DNA of 26,570 nucleotides from a virus. Below the pieces are notes generated by a model. It saw nothing but the letters and a program-made list of their open reading frames with translations. It did not search any database and was not told where the DNA came from. Positions 6,395-17,100 of the stretch are shown here, piece after piece. Within the stretch, counting starts at the first letter, position 1. Every line of letters starts with the position of its first letter. The stretch covers positions 1 through 26,570 of IMG/VR virus record IMGVR_UViG_3300007508_000040; one strand, written 5' to 3'. The position numbers and the translations under genes were made by a program.

Positions 6395-7957
6395 ATGGCC
6401 CGCCTTCGTCAACAGTACCCGAACAATTACCTGACTTCGGGCAATATCAGCACCGAATTCGAGAACTTCGTTCGGTACATCAACGTCGCTGAACTCGGTA
6501 ACAAGACCTTGGGCGAACTGCTTGATGTCCTGTTCGACACAGACGGCAACTTCGACGGCCCAGTTGAGATGCGTCTTGACTCTACCGCTGGACTCCAGTA
6601 TCGAATCGGCACCTACACCTCTACCGAGACCGGCTGGATCACGCTCGCCTCGATGGATTCCATTCGCGGCACTCCGGGCAAAGACCTTGGCGACATTGGC
6701 GCGCCTATCATGTATTCGCGCCAAGACACAATCGCCACCGCTGGCCAAACTATCTTCGACTATTACCAACTCTCCACAGACGAACTACTGGTCTACAAGA
6801 ACGGCCTCCTCCAGCGCGAAGGCTCATCGTACGATTACACCAAAAGCCACACGACAGGCTCTCTCAGCACTGGCGCAGTCACTTTCAACTCTGGCTTGAC
6901 CGTAGGCGACACCGTATCCATCTACAAAATACGCGCCGACGACATCACCGGATACACCCGTGCTGACACTGTTGTCCCGACTGGCGGGCAGGCTGTATTC
7001 CCATTCACGCACGACGCTGACACCAGCCTTCAGGTTTACCGGAACGGCCTGCTCCAGAGAGAGGGCGGCTCTTACGATTACACGACCAGCCCCACATCAA
7101 ACACAGTCACCTTCACCTCGACGATCCCCGCCGCAGACACCGTCTCGATTCTCACCGTCGAGAACGTAGGCGAGTCCGTCATCGCTGGCTTGATGCTCGA
7201 ATCAAGATACACCGACACAACCTCCGGGCTGATCGACTACACCAAACTGTCTATCGCCACCGATGAAATTCCCCAAGCCAAAGTTTACGGGCTAGTCGCC
7301 GCCCTAGCGGCTTCGCCGTCAATAACCATTGCGGCAACTGCCCCGACCTCCCCCAACTCTGGCGCGCTGTGGCTTGATACTTCTGTAACCCCGAACGAAC
7401 TCAAGTTCTATAACGGCACCGTTTGGATTTCTACCGCCGCCGAGCAGTCAATCCCGACATTCACGACATCCAACGCAAGCCAGTTCTTGCAGGTCAACGG
7501 TTCCGGCACGGCCACGGCATGGGCCAACGTCGACCTCACGGGCGTCGTGCCCAAGACCTATATGGGCGCATCCAACGGAGTCGCCTCCCTTGACTCCACT
7601 GGCCGTCTGCCCAACACGCAGTTGCCGACCACCCTCGTCACAGAAAGTATTTATCACAAAGAGGCAGGCCCAGTTATCAACACTGATTTCACGATCAAGC
7701 GTATGTGGAAAGACCACATCCAAGTCACTGGCATGAGTATCCGCACTGGTAGTGGAACATGTAATGTCCAACTGTTGGTGGGTGGCGTTCTCAAAGATTC
7801 AGCCAGAGCCGCCTCGGTTACAACCAGCGACATTACATTCACGTCTCCCGTAGATGTGGACGCCACTTCCGCAAGCCTCAATCTTGGCTTCCAAGTAACG
7901 AGCGGTGCAACCCCAACCGATGTCGAAGTCACATTCTCAGTCGCCGCTGTTACGTAA
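6395..7957 (+). CDS. Putative tail fibre protein
   Basis: This is a 520-residue protein. Its N-terminal about 100 residues (NYLTSGNISTEFENFVRYINVAELGNKTLGELLDVLF) look like a virion-attachment region. Two tandem beta modules follow at about 106-179 and 187-255, each with a VY(K/R)NGLLQREG(S/G)SYDYT core. A Thr/Ser/Ala-rich shaft includes a tail-fibre-like APTSPNSGALWLDTSVTPNELKFYNGTVWIS motif. The C-terminal domain from about residue 420 (MWKDHIQVTGMSIRTGSGTCNVQLLVGGVLKD) is beta-rich and may bind the receptor. GAGG at 6384-6387 serves as ribosome-binding site. The stop overlaps the next start as TAATG. It likely determines host range. Confidence 0.75.
   Translation: MARLRQQYPNNYLTSGNISTEFENFVRYINVAELGNKTLGELLDVLFDTDGNFDGPVEMRLDSTAGLQYRIGTYTSTETGWITLASMDSIRGTPGKDLGDIGAPIMYSRQDTIATAGQTIFDYYQLSTDELLVYKNGLLQREGSSYDYTKSHTTGSLSTGAVTFNSGLTVGDTVSIYKIRADDITGYTRADTVVPTGGQAVFPFTHDADTSLQVYRNGLLQREGGSYDYTTSPTSNTVTFTSTIPAADTVSILTVENVGESVIAGLMLESRYTDTTSGLIDYTKLSIATDEIPQAKVYGLVAALAASPSITIAATAPTSPNSGALWLDTSVTPNELKFYNGTVWISTAAEQSIPTFTTSNASQFLQVNGSGTATAWANVDLTGVVPKTYMGASNGVASLDSTGRLPNTQLPTTLVTESIYHKEAGPVINTDFTIKRMWKDHIQVTGMSIRTGSGTCNVQLLVGGVLKDSARAASVTTSDITFTSPVDVDATSASLNLGFQVTSGATPTDVEVTFSVAAVT
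6710..7159 (+). repeat. Tandem protein repeats in the tail fibre
   Basis: Two modules of about 70 residues (6710-6931 and 6953-7159) share the pattern R(Q/A)DT...GQ..F...(E/S)L.VY.NGLLQREG.SYDYT...TVTF.....DTVSI. The DNA copies are diverged, so this is an old internal duplication of a fibre module, not a recent one. Confidence 0.8.
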
Positions 7958-8475
7958 TGTCTATTCGTGAAGTCACATTAACAGACCTAGAAACTCCGGG
8001 GTGCTTAGATTCTCTAGTACATCTTGGTAAATTGATCTACAAACGCAGTGGGTATCGCGGCATCGAGTTCGATCCGAACAATTTGAGGTCAGAGATTTAT
8101 GAGGCGGTTGTCGACCCGGATACTTTAATTCTTATCTCTGAACGAGATAACAAGATTATTGGGGGAATGATTGCAACTATTAGCACAATCTATTTCAGCA
8201 AAGCAAAGCAATCAATGGATGACATTGTCTTTATCCATCCTGATTACAAAAACACATTGGATGGGCCGCGACTCATCTCTAAATACGTTAAGTGGGCGAA
8301 ATCGAACAACGTCACCCATATTAACTTTACTCAAACACTTGGGTGGTCAGGTCGGGAAAAGCAGGAAGAATCTGAAAAAATGGGGAAATTTCTAAGGCGT
8401 CGGTTTGGGTTTAACCAAGCGGGGGTAATTTACCGACTTAACAATGATGAGGTAAAAACTCGTGGGCCTATTTAG
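7957..8475 (+). CDS. GNAT-like acetyltransferase
   Basis: This 172-residue protein has the outline of a GNAT N-acetyltransferase. A helical N-terminal part is followed by LILISERDNKIIGGMIATIS (57-76, central strands), DDIVFIHPDYKNT (88-100), a helix (LDGPRLISKYVKWAKSNNVTHINFTQ) and a C-terminal FLRRRFGFNQAGVIYRL. The acetyl-CoA loop, normally Q/R-x-x-G-x-G/A, reads KNTLDGPRL and is degenerate. Such genes occur beside tail fibre genes in several phages; modification of a virion or host protein is possible but the substrate is unknown. The start overlaps the fibre stop by 1 base, without its own ribosome-binding site. GC is near 40 percent in two sample lines against 68 percent in a line of the fibre gene. 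Confidence 0.65.
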   Translation: MSIREVTLTDLETPGCLDSLVHLGKLIYKRSGYRGIEFDPNNLRSEIYEAVVDPDTLILISERDNKIIGGMIATISTIYFSKAKQSMDDIVFIHPDYKNTLDGPRLISKYVKWAKSNNVTHINFTQTLGWSGREKQEESEKMGKFLRRRFGFNQAGVIYRLNNDEVKTRGPI

Positions 8476-10330
8476 TAAAAACAAAAACCGGGACATGTAC
8501 ACCCAAGCGCAAGCCGATCAGATAAACGCGCAACGTGTCGCAAATGCGCGCAATCAATGGCAAAACCAAGTAAACATGTGGAACCGATCCTTGCCAGACG
8601 TAAGTGCAATGATTTCCCCCTACACGAGCAAAATCCAGAACCTAAAAGGGAAGCGATGGCAAAGCACTAAACTTTCTGACATAGGAAGAATGAAGACTAC
8701 CTCTGAGGGTCTTGAATCTGCCTTAATGGGCGCAATGTCGCAAGAATTTGACAGTAGCGGTATGCCCCGTCGCGCTGATTACGGCCAAGTAGATTTGATG
8801 ACCCGAAGCGGTAACACGTACGCATCAAACATATTCACAAATCCCAATCTCCGCCATTGGCAGGGGCCGAATCCACACGAAGGGCCGGATATTAAAGGAA
8901 CAGTCACCCCATATTTGAATACGGTTCAGGGTAATCTAAATAAACTAACCGATTGGTACGGAAATCGCGAAGGAGCAGAAGAAACATACAACACATTTCG
9001 AGAAGGTGTCCGCACCGATACTGGAACTCTTGTTGGAGATGTTTACGGCCTCACCATTGCCGATGGAGACGCCATTAAAGACCGAAGGGGCGACTACCGT
9101 GACATAAAGGGCAGACTCAGCGCCTTCAAGACACCGCTAAAGGACTTTGCGGATTTTTCTTGGTCTAACCGCCAACTTGATCGCGCCCACGGGAAAATTA
9201 CCGATTTACACAAAAAACGTGGAAAGGAACTGGGCCGTATTAGTGATGCAAAAGAAGATTTCTCCGGGCGAATAGATACCGCTGAATCCGATTTTGGGGG
9301 TTACACCATCGCTAACGAATCCGGTATGAAATCGTTAGAAGATGCGCTTAGAAAACTTAATCGCGAAGTAAATTCCTTCAACACGGTTATCACAGACAAA
9401 TATGACAACACCGGATACCTTGGAGATATCGAAGACCTCGGTGTAAAACTGGCGGCGCTACAACAAGACCGTCGCGACGAACTTGGCCGCATCAGCACAG
9501 ACACCTCAAGACTGAAAAGCCAAGGATCATCTCTCGGGTCTATGGTTCGCCGCATGGGAACCTACGATCTCGGGTCGATTCAAGATGCGCAAGACCTTGT
9601 TGGCGAGGGACTTAGCGATATCGCTGGCTACACCTCCCTGCTTGATTACAGTGGTATCTCCGGCCTCGAACCCGCGTTCACCGGATACGATACCTCTCTC
9701 GCGAATCTGCTCACCAAGCGCTATGGCGAACTCGACCAATACGAATCCGATCTCTCAGACTATGGCACAGAACTATCTGGCCTAGACCTTTGGGAAGAAC
9801 GAAAGATGCGAGATATTTCGACGCGTCTAAACCGCCAAGCCGGAAAACTCGGAATGTACACGGGCGGTCGAGCACCCGGAATCATGTCCGACTATGAATC
9901 CGGTGATGCTGATGTATTCGCCCGCCTCATGGAACTCGAAGACAAGCGTGATGAATTTGAAACCCAAGCCGCCAACTACCTAAACGAAGCACGCGGCGGT
10001 TTCTATACCACGGGCGATCTCGACACCATGCAAGCCAATTACGACACCCTCTACTCAGATGTACAAAAGTACGGCGCTAATCAAGCCAGTGATGAACTCA
10101 CCGCCCTCTCCGAAGCCATCCGCAACGAAGAAGCGCGCTTCGCCGCAGAGCAGGCCGCTAAGAAAAAGCAGGAAGAAGAAGAAGCCGCCCGCATGGCGGG
10201 GGGCAACCAGTTCATGTACGGCCTCGGTGGCCGCGCTCTCACCCCCGCAGAGTACGCCGCCCTCCTCGCCAAACGAAGGGACGACGAGACCGTAACAACT
10301 TCCGGCTTGCTGTCATCCCTTCTCTCATAA
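8462..10330 (+). CDS. Coiled-coil internal virion protein, putative
   Basis: This 622-residue protein begins at GTG 8462 (MGLFSKNKN), 14 bases inside the preceding gene, with GAGG at 8449-8452. It is polar and mostly helical, with repeated heptad-like stretches and a recurring ELGRIS motif (KRGKELGRISDAKEDF and DRRDELGRISTDTSRL). The tail is a Glu/Lys/Ala coil (EEARFAAEQAAKKKQEEEEAARM) followed by a glycine-rich end and a short hydrophobic terminus (SGLLSSLLS). No enzymatic motif is seen. Its place at the head of the internal-protein cluster suggests an ejection or tail-core protein. The 5' third is poorer in GC than the 3' end. Confidence 0.55.
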   Translation: MGLFSKNKNRDMYTQAQADQINAQRVANARNQWQNQVNMWNRSLPDVSAMISPYTSKIQNLKGKRWQSTKLSDIGRMKTTSEGLESALMGAMSQEFDSSGMPRRADYGQVDLMTRSGNTYASNIFTNPNLRHWQGPNPHEGPDIKGTVTPYLNTVQGNLNKLTDWYGNREGAEETYNTFREGVRTDTGTLVGDVYGLTIADGDAIKDRRGDYRDIKGRLSAFKTPLKDFADFSWSNRQLDRAHGKITDLHKKRGKELGRISDAKEDFSGRIDTAESDFGGYTIANESGMKSLEDALRKLNREVNSFNTVITDKYDNTGYLGDIEDLGVKLAALQQDRRDELGRISTDTSRLKSQGSSLGSMVRRMGTYDLGSIQDAQDLVGEGLSDIAGYTSLLDYSGISGLEPAFTGYDTSLANLLTKRYGELDQYESDLSDYGTELSGLDLWEERKMRDISTRLNRQAGKLGMYTGGRAPGIMSDYESGDADVFARLMELEDKRDEFETQAANYLNEARGGFYTTGDLDTMQANYDTLYSDVQKYGANQASDELTALSEAIRNEEARFAAEQAAKKKQEEEEAARMAGGNQFMYGLGGRALTPAEYAALLAKRRDDETVTTSGLLSSLLS

Positions 10331-10342
10331 GGAGCCTTTAAC

Positions 10343-11824
10343 ATGAGTTGGGGACACCTAATCTCTGCTGGCGTACAGGTCGGCATGGGCCTCTTTGGCG
10401 CATCACAAGCCGCCAAACAGCAACGCCAGTACGAACAACAGATGCAAAAGCATCGCCAATGGCTTATGTCCCAAATGGGCGACAACAAAGCGCTGACGAT
10501 GCAGTTGCTCCAATCAGAGCGGGCCGACTCCCAATACTACAAAAACCAACAGCGCTTCCGCGACATGATGATGTTTAACGCGCGGGATTATGAGAAAGGT
10601 CGTATAAGAGAAACACTAGACCAACTTTTTAAAGAACGCCAGTACGATATAGCGCGCCAAGGAAAGGTCGACATAGCGGCTAAACAAGACCGCCTCTACG
10701 AACTTCGTCGCATCGTAGAAAACTCAAACATGGCCGCCGAGGAGCGGGCATTTGCCGAACGCGAGTTACGCACCCTAGAAAGGCGGCTTCAAGGCGAGCG
10801 GGATTTCGAGATTGCCGAACACGAAGACAATCGCCAACAGGCCCAAGATGAACGATCATGGCGCATCGCCCAGTTACAGGCAGACGAGCGCCAAGCAGAA
10901 GCAGAGCGAGCAGAACAAAAAGTAATTCAAGACCGCTACTTCGGCGCTATTGATTCTTTCTCCTCCGAGATCGACAGGGTTCGGGCGTCTCTTGGCGACA
11001 TTCCCGCCAGAGAAACCTACGGCGAAGCCGATGTCAACCGCCTCTACGAGCGCAACATGGCTGACGTGATGCCGGGGTGGAGAGCCGCTTTAACCGCCGC
11101 CTCCTCTGCCGGAGAAGCAGACCTTATCCGCAGAGGCGTTGGCACGGACGGCGCAGACAACAATGCGCGCCGCGCAGAAATCGCCAGCCGCATGTCTACT
11201 GCATTGGCCTCACTACAGGGCCAAGCCAGACAGTCCGCAATGGGCGAGATCATGAACTATCAGCAGAACGAAGACGCGCGCATCGCTCACGAACTCAACA
11301 AGCGCGGCCTACTGCTAGGCGAAGCCGAACAAGCCACGATGCCCCAAGTCGGTATGCTGGGCCAAGCCCCGCAACTTGGCTCCGCTGTCTATGATCGTGA
11401 CGTAGGCTCTGCCGTCTATACCGGGATGCCCACAACTTCAACCGCAACTACGGCGTACCAAAACCTGCAATCAGCAATCTATGACCGATTCCCCAGTCTT
11501 TCAAGTATTGGTAATACGCTTAACATGACCTCCGCGACAAGCCAGATGATGCCCAGCACAGCGCCAATAGCGGGTTGGCACGGCCTCAACTCAAAAACCT
11601 CGGCTGGCAATCTCTACAATCCGGGCGCATACATGAGCGCAATAGGCCAAACCTTCCAGCGCCCGCAATCTAACCCGGCAACAGGCATGTCCGCCGCAGG
11701 CGCGGGACTCTCAGACCTGTTCAAGACGCCGGGATTCTTTGGTAATCCCGCCCTTGGTAATCCCGCCGCAAAATACGGCGGCCCTTACAACCCCTCAAAC
11801 CCTTATACATGGAGTTGGGGTTAA
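10343..11824 (+). CDS. Putative internal/ejection protein (DNA transfer)
   Basis: This is a 493-residue protein with an AAGGAG ribosome-binding site at 10329-10334. Residues 5-25 (HLISAGVQVGMGLFGASQAAK) form a small-residue, weakly hydrophobic helix. Such a glycine-rich N-terminus is common in short-tail phage ejection proteins (T7 gp14-like), where it may insert in the host envelope. A long charged coiled coil (about 35-200) follows. The C-terminal 120 residues are Gly/Asn/Pro/Ser-rich and include a GNPALGNPAAKYGGPYNPSNP tail. The role, forming part of the trans-envelope channel after adsorption, is inferred from architecture and gene order. Confidence 0.6.
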   Translation: MSWGHLISAGVQVGMGLFGASQAAKQQRQYEQQMQKHRQWLMSQMGDNKALTMQLLQSERADSQYYKNQQRFRDMMMFNARDYEKGRIRETLDQLFKERQYDIARQGKVDIAAKQDRLYELRRIVENSNMAAEERAFAERELRTLERRLQGERDFEIAEHEDNRQQAQDERSWRIAQLQADERQAEAERAEQKVIQDRYFGAIDSFSSEIDRVRASLGDIPARETYGEADVNRLYERNMADVMPGWRAALTAASSAGEADLIRRGVGTDGADNNARRAEIASRMSTALASLQGQARQSAMGEIMNYQQNEDARIAHELNKRGLLLGEAEQATMPQVGMLGQAPQLGSAVYDRDVGSAVYTGMPTTSTATTAYQNLQSAIYDRFPSLSSIGNTLNMTSATSQMMPSTAPIAGWHGLNSKTSAGNLYNPGAYMSAIGQTFQRPQSNPATGMSAAGAGLSDLFKTPGFFGNPALGNPAAKYGGPYNPSNPYTWSWG

Positions 11825-11830
11825 TTAAAC

Positions 11831-14134
11831 ATGGGACTCGGCGCATACTGGGGCGACTTCGCTAAGGGCTTCGCAGATCGCGAGGACTACTGGCGCGATC
11901 AAAAGCGGAAGGATCAAGATGAACAGCGGAGGGATCGAGCCAGTCTAGCGACAGCCGCAACCACGCTTAACAACTACATCCGCCAAAACCCGCAAGCCAC
12001 AGAAGCGGACATCGAAGCGTTTTCGCGAAACCTCCACCCTTCTGGCGCGTCGGGAATTCTTGGCGCGGGCGGATTACAGCGTGCGTATCAAGCCAATCAG
12101 GAAGTGATCAAGCGGCAAAAAGAAGATCGGGATTGGACTCGCCAACAAAGAGAGCAAACAGAAAAAAATAATCTCCTCGAATTTAGCCAAAACAAACGAG
12201 AGTTATTTGAAAAGCAACTCACCTTAGAACTAGACGCGCAACCATACGGCCAAAACCCGAGACAAGAGCCGGACATAAGAGCGGCGGGCCAGAGGGCGCT
12301 TCAGAAACTAAAAGGGATGTACCCTGAGATCGATTTCACGGACATCGAGGCTGAATACTCCTATCTATCTCGCGCGCAAAAGGTCGCTCAGAACAGAGCA
12401 AAGAAGCAACAGGAAGCGGCTGAAATAGTAAGAAACCAGATCATAGCCAACCCCCAAGCCTACGGCGGCGAAAACAACAAAGCACTGGCAAAACTACGCG
12501 AGGACACCCGAGTAAAGTTTGGCTTCGCGGCTGATGTGCAGTTGGTTCCTGATCAAGAAGTTGCCGCACTCGTAATGGACGGTGTCCGAAAGAAGGCCGT
12601 CGAGGATGCTGAACAAAATGCGAGCGCCCTATCTGATGTGTACAACCAGTTAGGCGAACGCGCATTAGCCGCTAAAAACCCGAAAGCGTTAATGAGAGAT
12701 GCAGAACAGATTCTCTCAATGAACTATGACGAGCAGATGGTCGCTCACTTGATGAAAGGGTTTGATCCTGAGAGGGCCAGACAGATGGCCGAGTCCAGCA
12801 TCCTCTCTAGCCGAACAAACGATATGTTGGCCCTGTCAAAGCAGGTCGATACCGTCCCTGAAATGTTGGACGGCCTTGGCATAGCGCACCTCAATGTAGG
12901 GGCGGAATTTAAAGCCCGTCTCCAAGGCTACCTTGATCAAAACGCGGGGGCCAGAGATCAAACTAACCGTGAATTTCTCGGCACTGCAATGAACTCTGAG
13001 TTGTCCGACCCGACACGCATCTTACGCGATTTGTACGACGGCAATACCGATGTCATAAACAACTGGTTGACCGCTCTGAATGAGTCAGGCAACAAGAACT
13101 ACACACTAGCCGATGTAGAAACTTTACTGAGCAAAAGCATCGGAGATCAGATAAGGGCCGGTCTTCAATCATCGATAGAGGCCGAAACCACTGTTACTCC
13201 CGGCTCGGATTACTTTCTTAAAACTGAGAGTCTTAACAGGATGCTCGGTAACATCGCTAAGAGGCGTTTCAACGTAGGCAAGGACGGAAAAAATAAAGGT
13301 GATAACGGATTAGACATCGTCGATATTCTTATTCAGGATGGCTCAATCAAAACAAAAGCCCAACTAGATGCGGCAGTAGGGATTGTTAAAGCCAATGAGA
13401 GCAACCTAGCAGGGGATAAGGTCAACCTCCTCTCCGCTTCTGCTGAAGTTGCGCAGTTGCTAAAACAACATCCCGCAACTAAATTGCTAGACCCTCGCCA
13501 AACTGCAAGGTGGAATGAATACCGATCCGCGAAGCGATTACTCGATAACACAGAGGGATACCTTTCCGATTATGAAGGACAAATAGGCGATTTCGCTAAT
13601 GGTGAGATTATTCTTTCTACTTTAGAGAGTGGCGTAGAGATGACATTCTCAGACAGAACTACCGAAGTTGCAAGAGCCGATCAATATGCTAACGAAAAAG
13701 AAGCAAGCCTAGAGATTGAATTTGCTTTACTACAAAAGTATGGCCCTGCTCTCCGAAGGGATGAGTACGCAAGATATAAAAAAGCAATTGAACAGGCTTC
13801 GCAGGCGTTAAACGCGTTTAACCAAAGGATTAGAGCGGTCGATGAAAATCCCGCTCCCGCATCACAAGATACCGCTGTTGAAGTACCAACTGATAACTCA
13901 GCAACATCTGGCGCTACGTCTTCCAGCCGTCCCTCTCGGGTTCCTACTAAGGAGCAACGAGCAGAAATGGAAAGACAGCGTGATATTAAAGAAATCGAAG
14001 CAGAAATAGCCCGACTGAAAAGACCAGCGCCAAGAGCGAGGGGGTCGGGGAAAGTAGCGGAAGCAGAACTTCTACGCCGTCAGGCTCTCATCGAAGAACT
14101 TGAACAGAAGTTGAAACAATTAAAGGGTTCTTAA
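11831..14134 (+). CDS. Large internal virion protein, putative
   Basis: This 767-residue helical protein begins MGLGAYWGDFAKGFADREDYWRD, an N-terminal aromatic/glycine segment like those of phage internal core proteins. A charged coil follows (QEVIKRQKEDRDWTRQQREQTEKNN), then a long helical middle without cysteine-rich or catalytic motifs. A Ser/Pro/Thr linker (PAPASQDTAVEVPTDNSATSG) leads to a C-terminal coiled coil (KEIEAEIARLKR ... LIEELEQKLKQLKGS). It is followed 4 bases later by the giant gene. No lytic transglycosylase or peptidase motif is visible. Parts of its 3' half are AT-rich, about 38 percent GC in the line at 13561. Confidence 0.6.
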   Translation: MGLGAYWGDFAKGFADREDYWRDQKRKDQDEQRRDRASLATAATTLNNYIRQNPQATEADIEAFSRNLHPSGASGILGAGGLQRAYQANQEVIKRQKEDRDWTRQQREQTEKNNLLEFSQNKRELFEKQLTLELDAQPYGQNPRQEPDIRAAGQRALQKLKGMYPEIDFTDIEAEYSYLSRAQKVAQNRAKKQQEAAEIVRNQIIANPQAYGGENNKALAKLREDTRVKFGFAADVQLVPDQEVAALVMDGVRKKAVEDAEQNASALSDVYNQLGERALAAKNPKALMRDAEQILSMNYDEQMVAHLMKGFDPERARQMAESSILSSRTNDMLALSKQVDTVPEMLDGLGIAHLNVGAEFKARLQGYLDQNAGARDQTNREFLGTAMNSELSDPTRILRDLYDGNTDVINNWLTALNESGNKNYTLADVETLLSKSIGDQIRAGLQSSIEAETTVTPGSDYFLKTESLNRMLGNIAKRRFNVGKDGKNKGDNGLDIVDILIQDGSIKTKAQLDAAVGIVKANESNLAGDKVNLLSASAEVAQLLKQHPATKLLDPRQTARWNEYRSAKRLLDNTEGYLSDYEGQIGDFANGEIILSTLESGVEMTFSDRTTEVARADQYANEKEASLEIEFALLQKYGPALRRDEYARYKKAIEQASQALNAFNQRIRAVDENPAPASQDTAVEVPTDNSATSGATSSSRPSRVPTKEQRAEMERQRDIKEIEAEIARLKRPAPRARGSGKVAEAELLRRQALIEELEQKLKQLKGS

Positions 14135-14138
14135 TAAC

Positions 14139-17100
14139 ATGACGAACAAATACGACCCTAGCAAAGACCTCACGCTTGCCGGTGGTACATACACGCCCTC
14201 GCATTGGGCTGATCCAGTGATACCAGAGGCTCCTGATCCGAACTCGCCTATCGGTGACATGTCGAACTTCAGAAATAATCCCGCCCTACTCCGAGACATC
14301 TACAAGGTCTACAACGCGCGCGGCGTGCAGTTCAACAACGATGACGAAGCCATCAAGCGCTGGTACAGCGACATGGTTTGGTCTCTCGCAAATACAGCGT
14401 CCGCAGTCGGTGGAGATCAAGGCTACCTGACAGCCACCGGAATTGAAGACCCCGAAATTCGCGCCGCCAACAGTCGGCTCCGTCAGGCTTATCACAACAT
14501 GCCCTCTTTCTACGAAGAAGGCGGCATGGGCTGGCGTCGTGGCTTGTGGGAATGGGGAAGCGCGGCGGTCACAGACCCCACCAACCTCCTCCCCCTTGGC
14601 TGGGGCGCAAAAGCCGCCCGCGCTGGATACGTAGCAAGCAAGGCCGCAGGCCAGCCCACCAAGAGCCTCGTCGGAAAACGCGCCGCTCAAGGTGCGGCTG
14701 GCGAAGCCGCGCTCTCGGGTGGTGTTGAAGCCGGACTGGAGTACGGCACCCAAGCCACAGATGTTGAACTCGGCATCCGAAAGGCCGTAGACACGGGACA
14801 AGTCGGGCAAGCCGCTTTGTTCGGTGGCGTGGCTGGCGGCATATTCGGCGGCTTGTTCGCCGCTGTCGGCGCAAAGATGACCACCGCGCAGGTCAACAAC
14901 AAAATCGAAAAACTCACTGGCTTGGGCTGGAAGCCAGAACAGATTGCGGCGATGGTCGACACAGAAGCCAACGACATCCGTTGGTTCAACCTATACGCCG
15001 ACAACGACTGGACTCCCGAAGATCACCTGCGCTCCCCCGCCGACAAGCGCGCCCCTCTTGGTGAAAACGAGCCACAGCCCAACGCGCAACCTACTGGCCC
15101 CGAGAGACAGATCGAAGGCCCGGTCACTGAGTACGATGACGTTCACCAAAAACTGAATCGGCGCATCCATGACGCTCAAGAAAACGCCACCACATTAGAA
15201 CAAGATGGCGTCGATAACAGCGTATTCATAGAGGAGCGTGATCACGCGCAAGCAGTAAAGAACCTCATAAGGGGTTACTCAGCAAGAAAAGAAGAAGGCG
15301 AATTCTCCGCAGAACAAGCGGAAGCCATCGAGCAAGCCATTATTCGAGCCACAAACAGTTCCGATCCGGCTGACCTCGAACAGTTAAACGAACTCCTGAA
15401 AAGGCCGGACGAACCTGAAGCCACGCCCGAACCGGACGCGCCCGAACCGGACGCTCCCGAAGCCACCGCCACAGAAGCAGACGCTCCCGAGCCGGATGCT
15501 CCCGAAGTAGCCGAGCCAGAAGTCGACGCCGCACCGCTGGATCGCGACCCCGCGATCTCTGACAGGATCGCTCAGTGGGGCGAAGCCAACGTCAAAAATT
15601 ACGCAACGCTTCGTGCTACCCGTGGCGGTAAAGCCGCTCTCCGAAAGATTGCTGTAGAACTGAACAAGCAATCTCCTGACGACAAGATCGATACCAAACT
15701 CCCCAAAGAAGAACTGGCTTCAGCCATCGAAGCCAAGATAGATCGAGTTGCATCATCCGCCACTAACGAGGCCGACCTCGATGCACAGGCACGGATCATG
15801 GATTTCGTGGAAGACAGCGCCTTAAAAGAAACTGGCAATGTAGTCAGTTTCGAGGTTTTGCAGAAGGTTGCGCGATCAAGTCCAGATGCTGAAGAAATGC
15901 TTAACAACTGGATCGATGAAACCGTCGAGTTGTTTGGTGCGCACAAAGGAGTCGATGGAGACACTGCCTACTGGCGATCTATGGCTGATCGCATCAGGCA
16001 GAAAGCAGACGCCGTAGATGAATCGTTTGTCAAGCCAACCCCCAGCAAAATCGAGCCTATCGACGCCAAACGCGCGCAAGAAAACACCCACATATCGAAA
16101 CAACTGGCAAGTCTTCCACTTCCTGTGCGTCGCGCTGTTCGTAGAACCATCGACAAACGGATTGAAAAATCAGAACAACTTCGCGAAATGTTCACAGGCG
16201 TTGAAGGCGAATCACTTGGCCGTGTGATCGAAGCCACTCGCGCATACTATCGAAAAATCTTCAACATTCCTGACGACGTATCGAAACTATCTTTTGCAGA
16301 TATCGATCCAGAATATCTTCCTCACATCATAGAACTGCGTGACTTCGCGCGCCGAGCAAAAAGGGGAAAGGGCAAAGACATCCTCAAAGACCCGATCTTC
16401 GAATCGATACGAACGCGGGTCATTAACGACGAGATAGACAAAGCACTGGTCAAAGCCGAAACAAAAGGCACCCCCGGCTCCTCATCTGGCCGTATCTCAA
16501 CAGGCATCGGCATTACACCCGGACGCGCGAAACGTCCCACTCGCACCAACATCAGAAGGGATTGGGGTGGCGACGGAACCAAAGGTCTGCAAGCCGCACG
16601 AGCCAAAGCCGAAGTAAGCAACTCCACCGCCCCCGTCCCATTTGTTGCCGCTAAAGCCGAGAAAGTTACAAGCGAGCGTGTCCAACATAAACGTAAGGAT
16701 GGAACGCCTTACGCCGCTCCGCCTTGGGCCAAAAAGAAATCCAAACTCTGGTACGACCCAATCACCCAAAAGGTATGGCGTGATGAGAACTACGAAGCCA
16801 TGCTCTCTGCGCGCGGCGAAGGCAAATCGGACGCGCCCATCAGCGAAATCGGTGGGGGCAAAGTAACCAGAGCCGATCTCGACAAACAGGCTGAGGCCAA
16901 AGAGCCGCAGACTATTGACGTTGACGACCTCGCAAAAAAGATGGCGGAACTCCTCGCCCTCCGCAAAGCCAAGGGTGCTACTCCTTCAGGGCCAACTGGC
17001 CGAGTCAAAGCAATCCTGCGCCGCCAGCCGGGAGTTAAAGAACGGGACGCCCCCAAAACTTTCCAAGCCAGATACTTCCGTGTTGCTTCCAAGAACCAAG

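Noticed and set aside
10343-14134. Lytic transglycosylase domain in the internal proteins
   Set aside because: No catalytic Glu-Ser and following Gly/Asn/Tyr motif series is visible in the 493- or 767-residue proteins.
14286-14810. 174-codon minus-strand frame opposite the start of the giant gene
   Set aside because: It is an antisense shadow produced by codon bias, lying inside the continuous giant frame.
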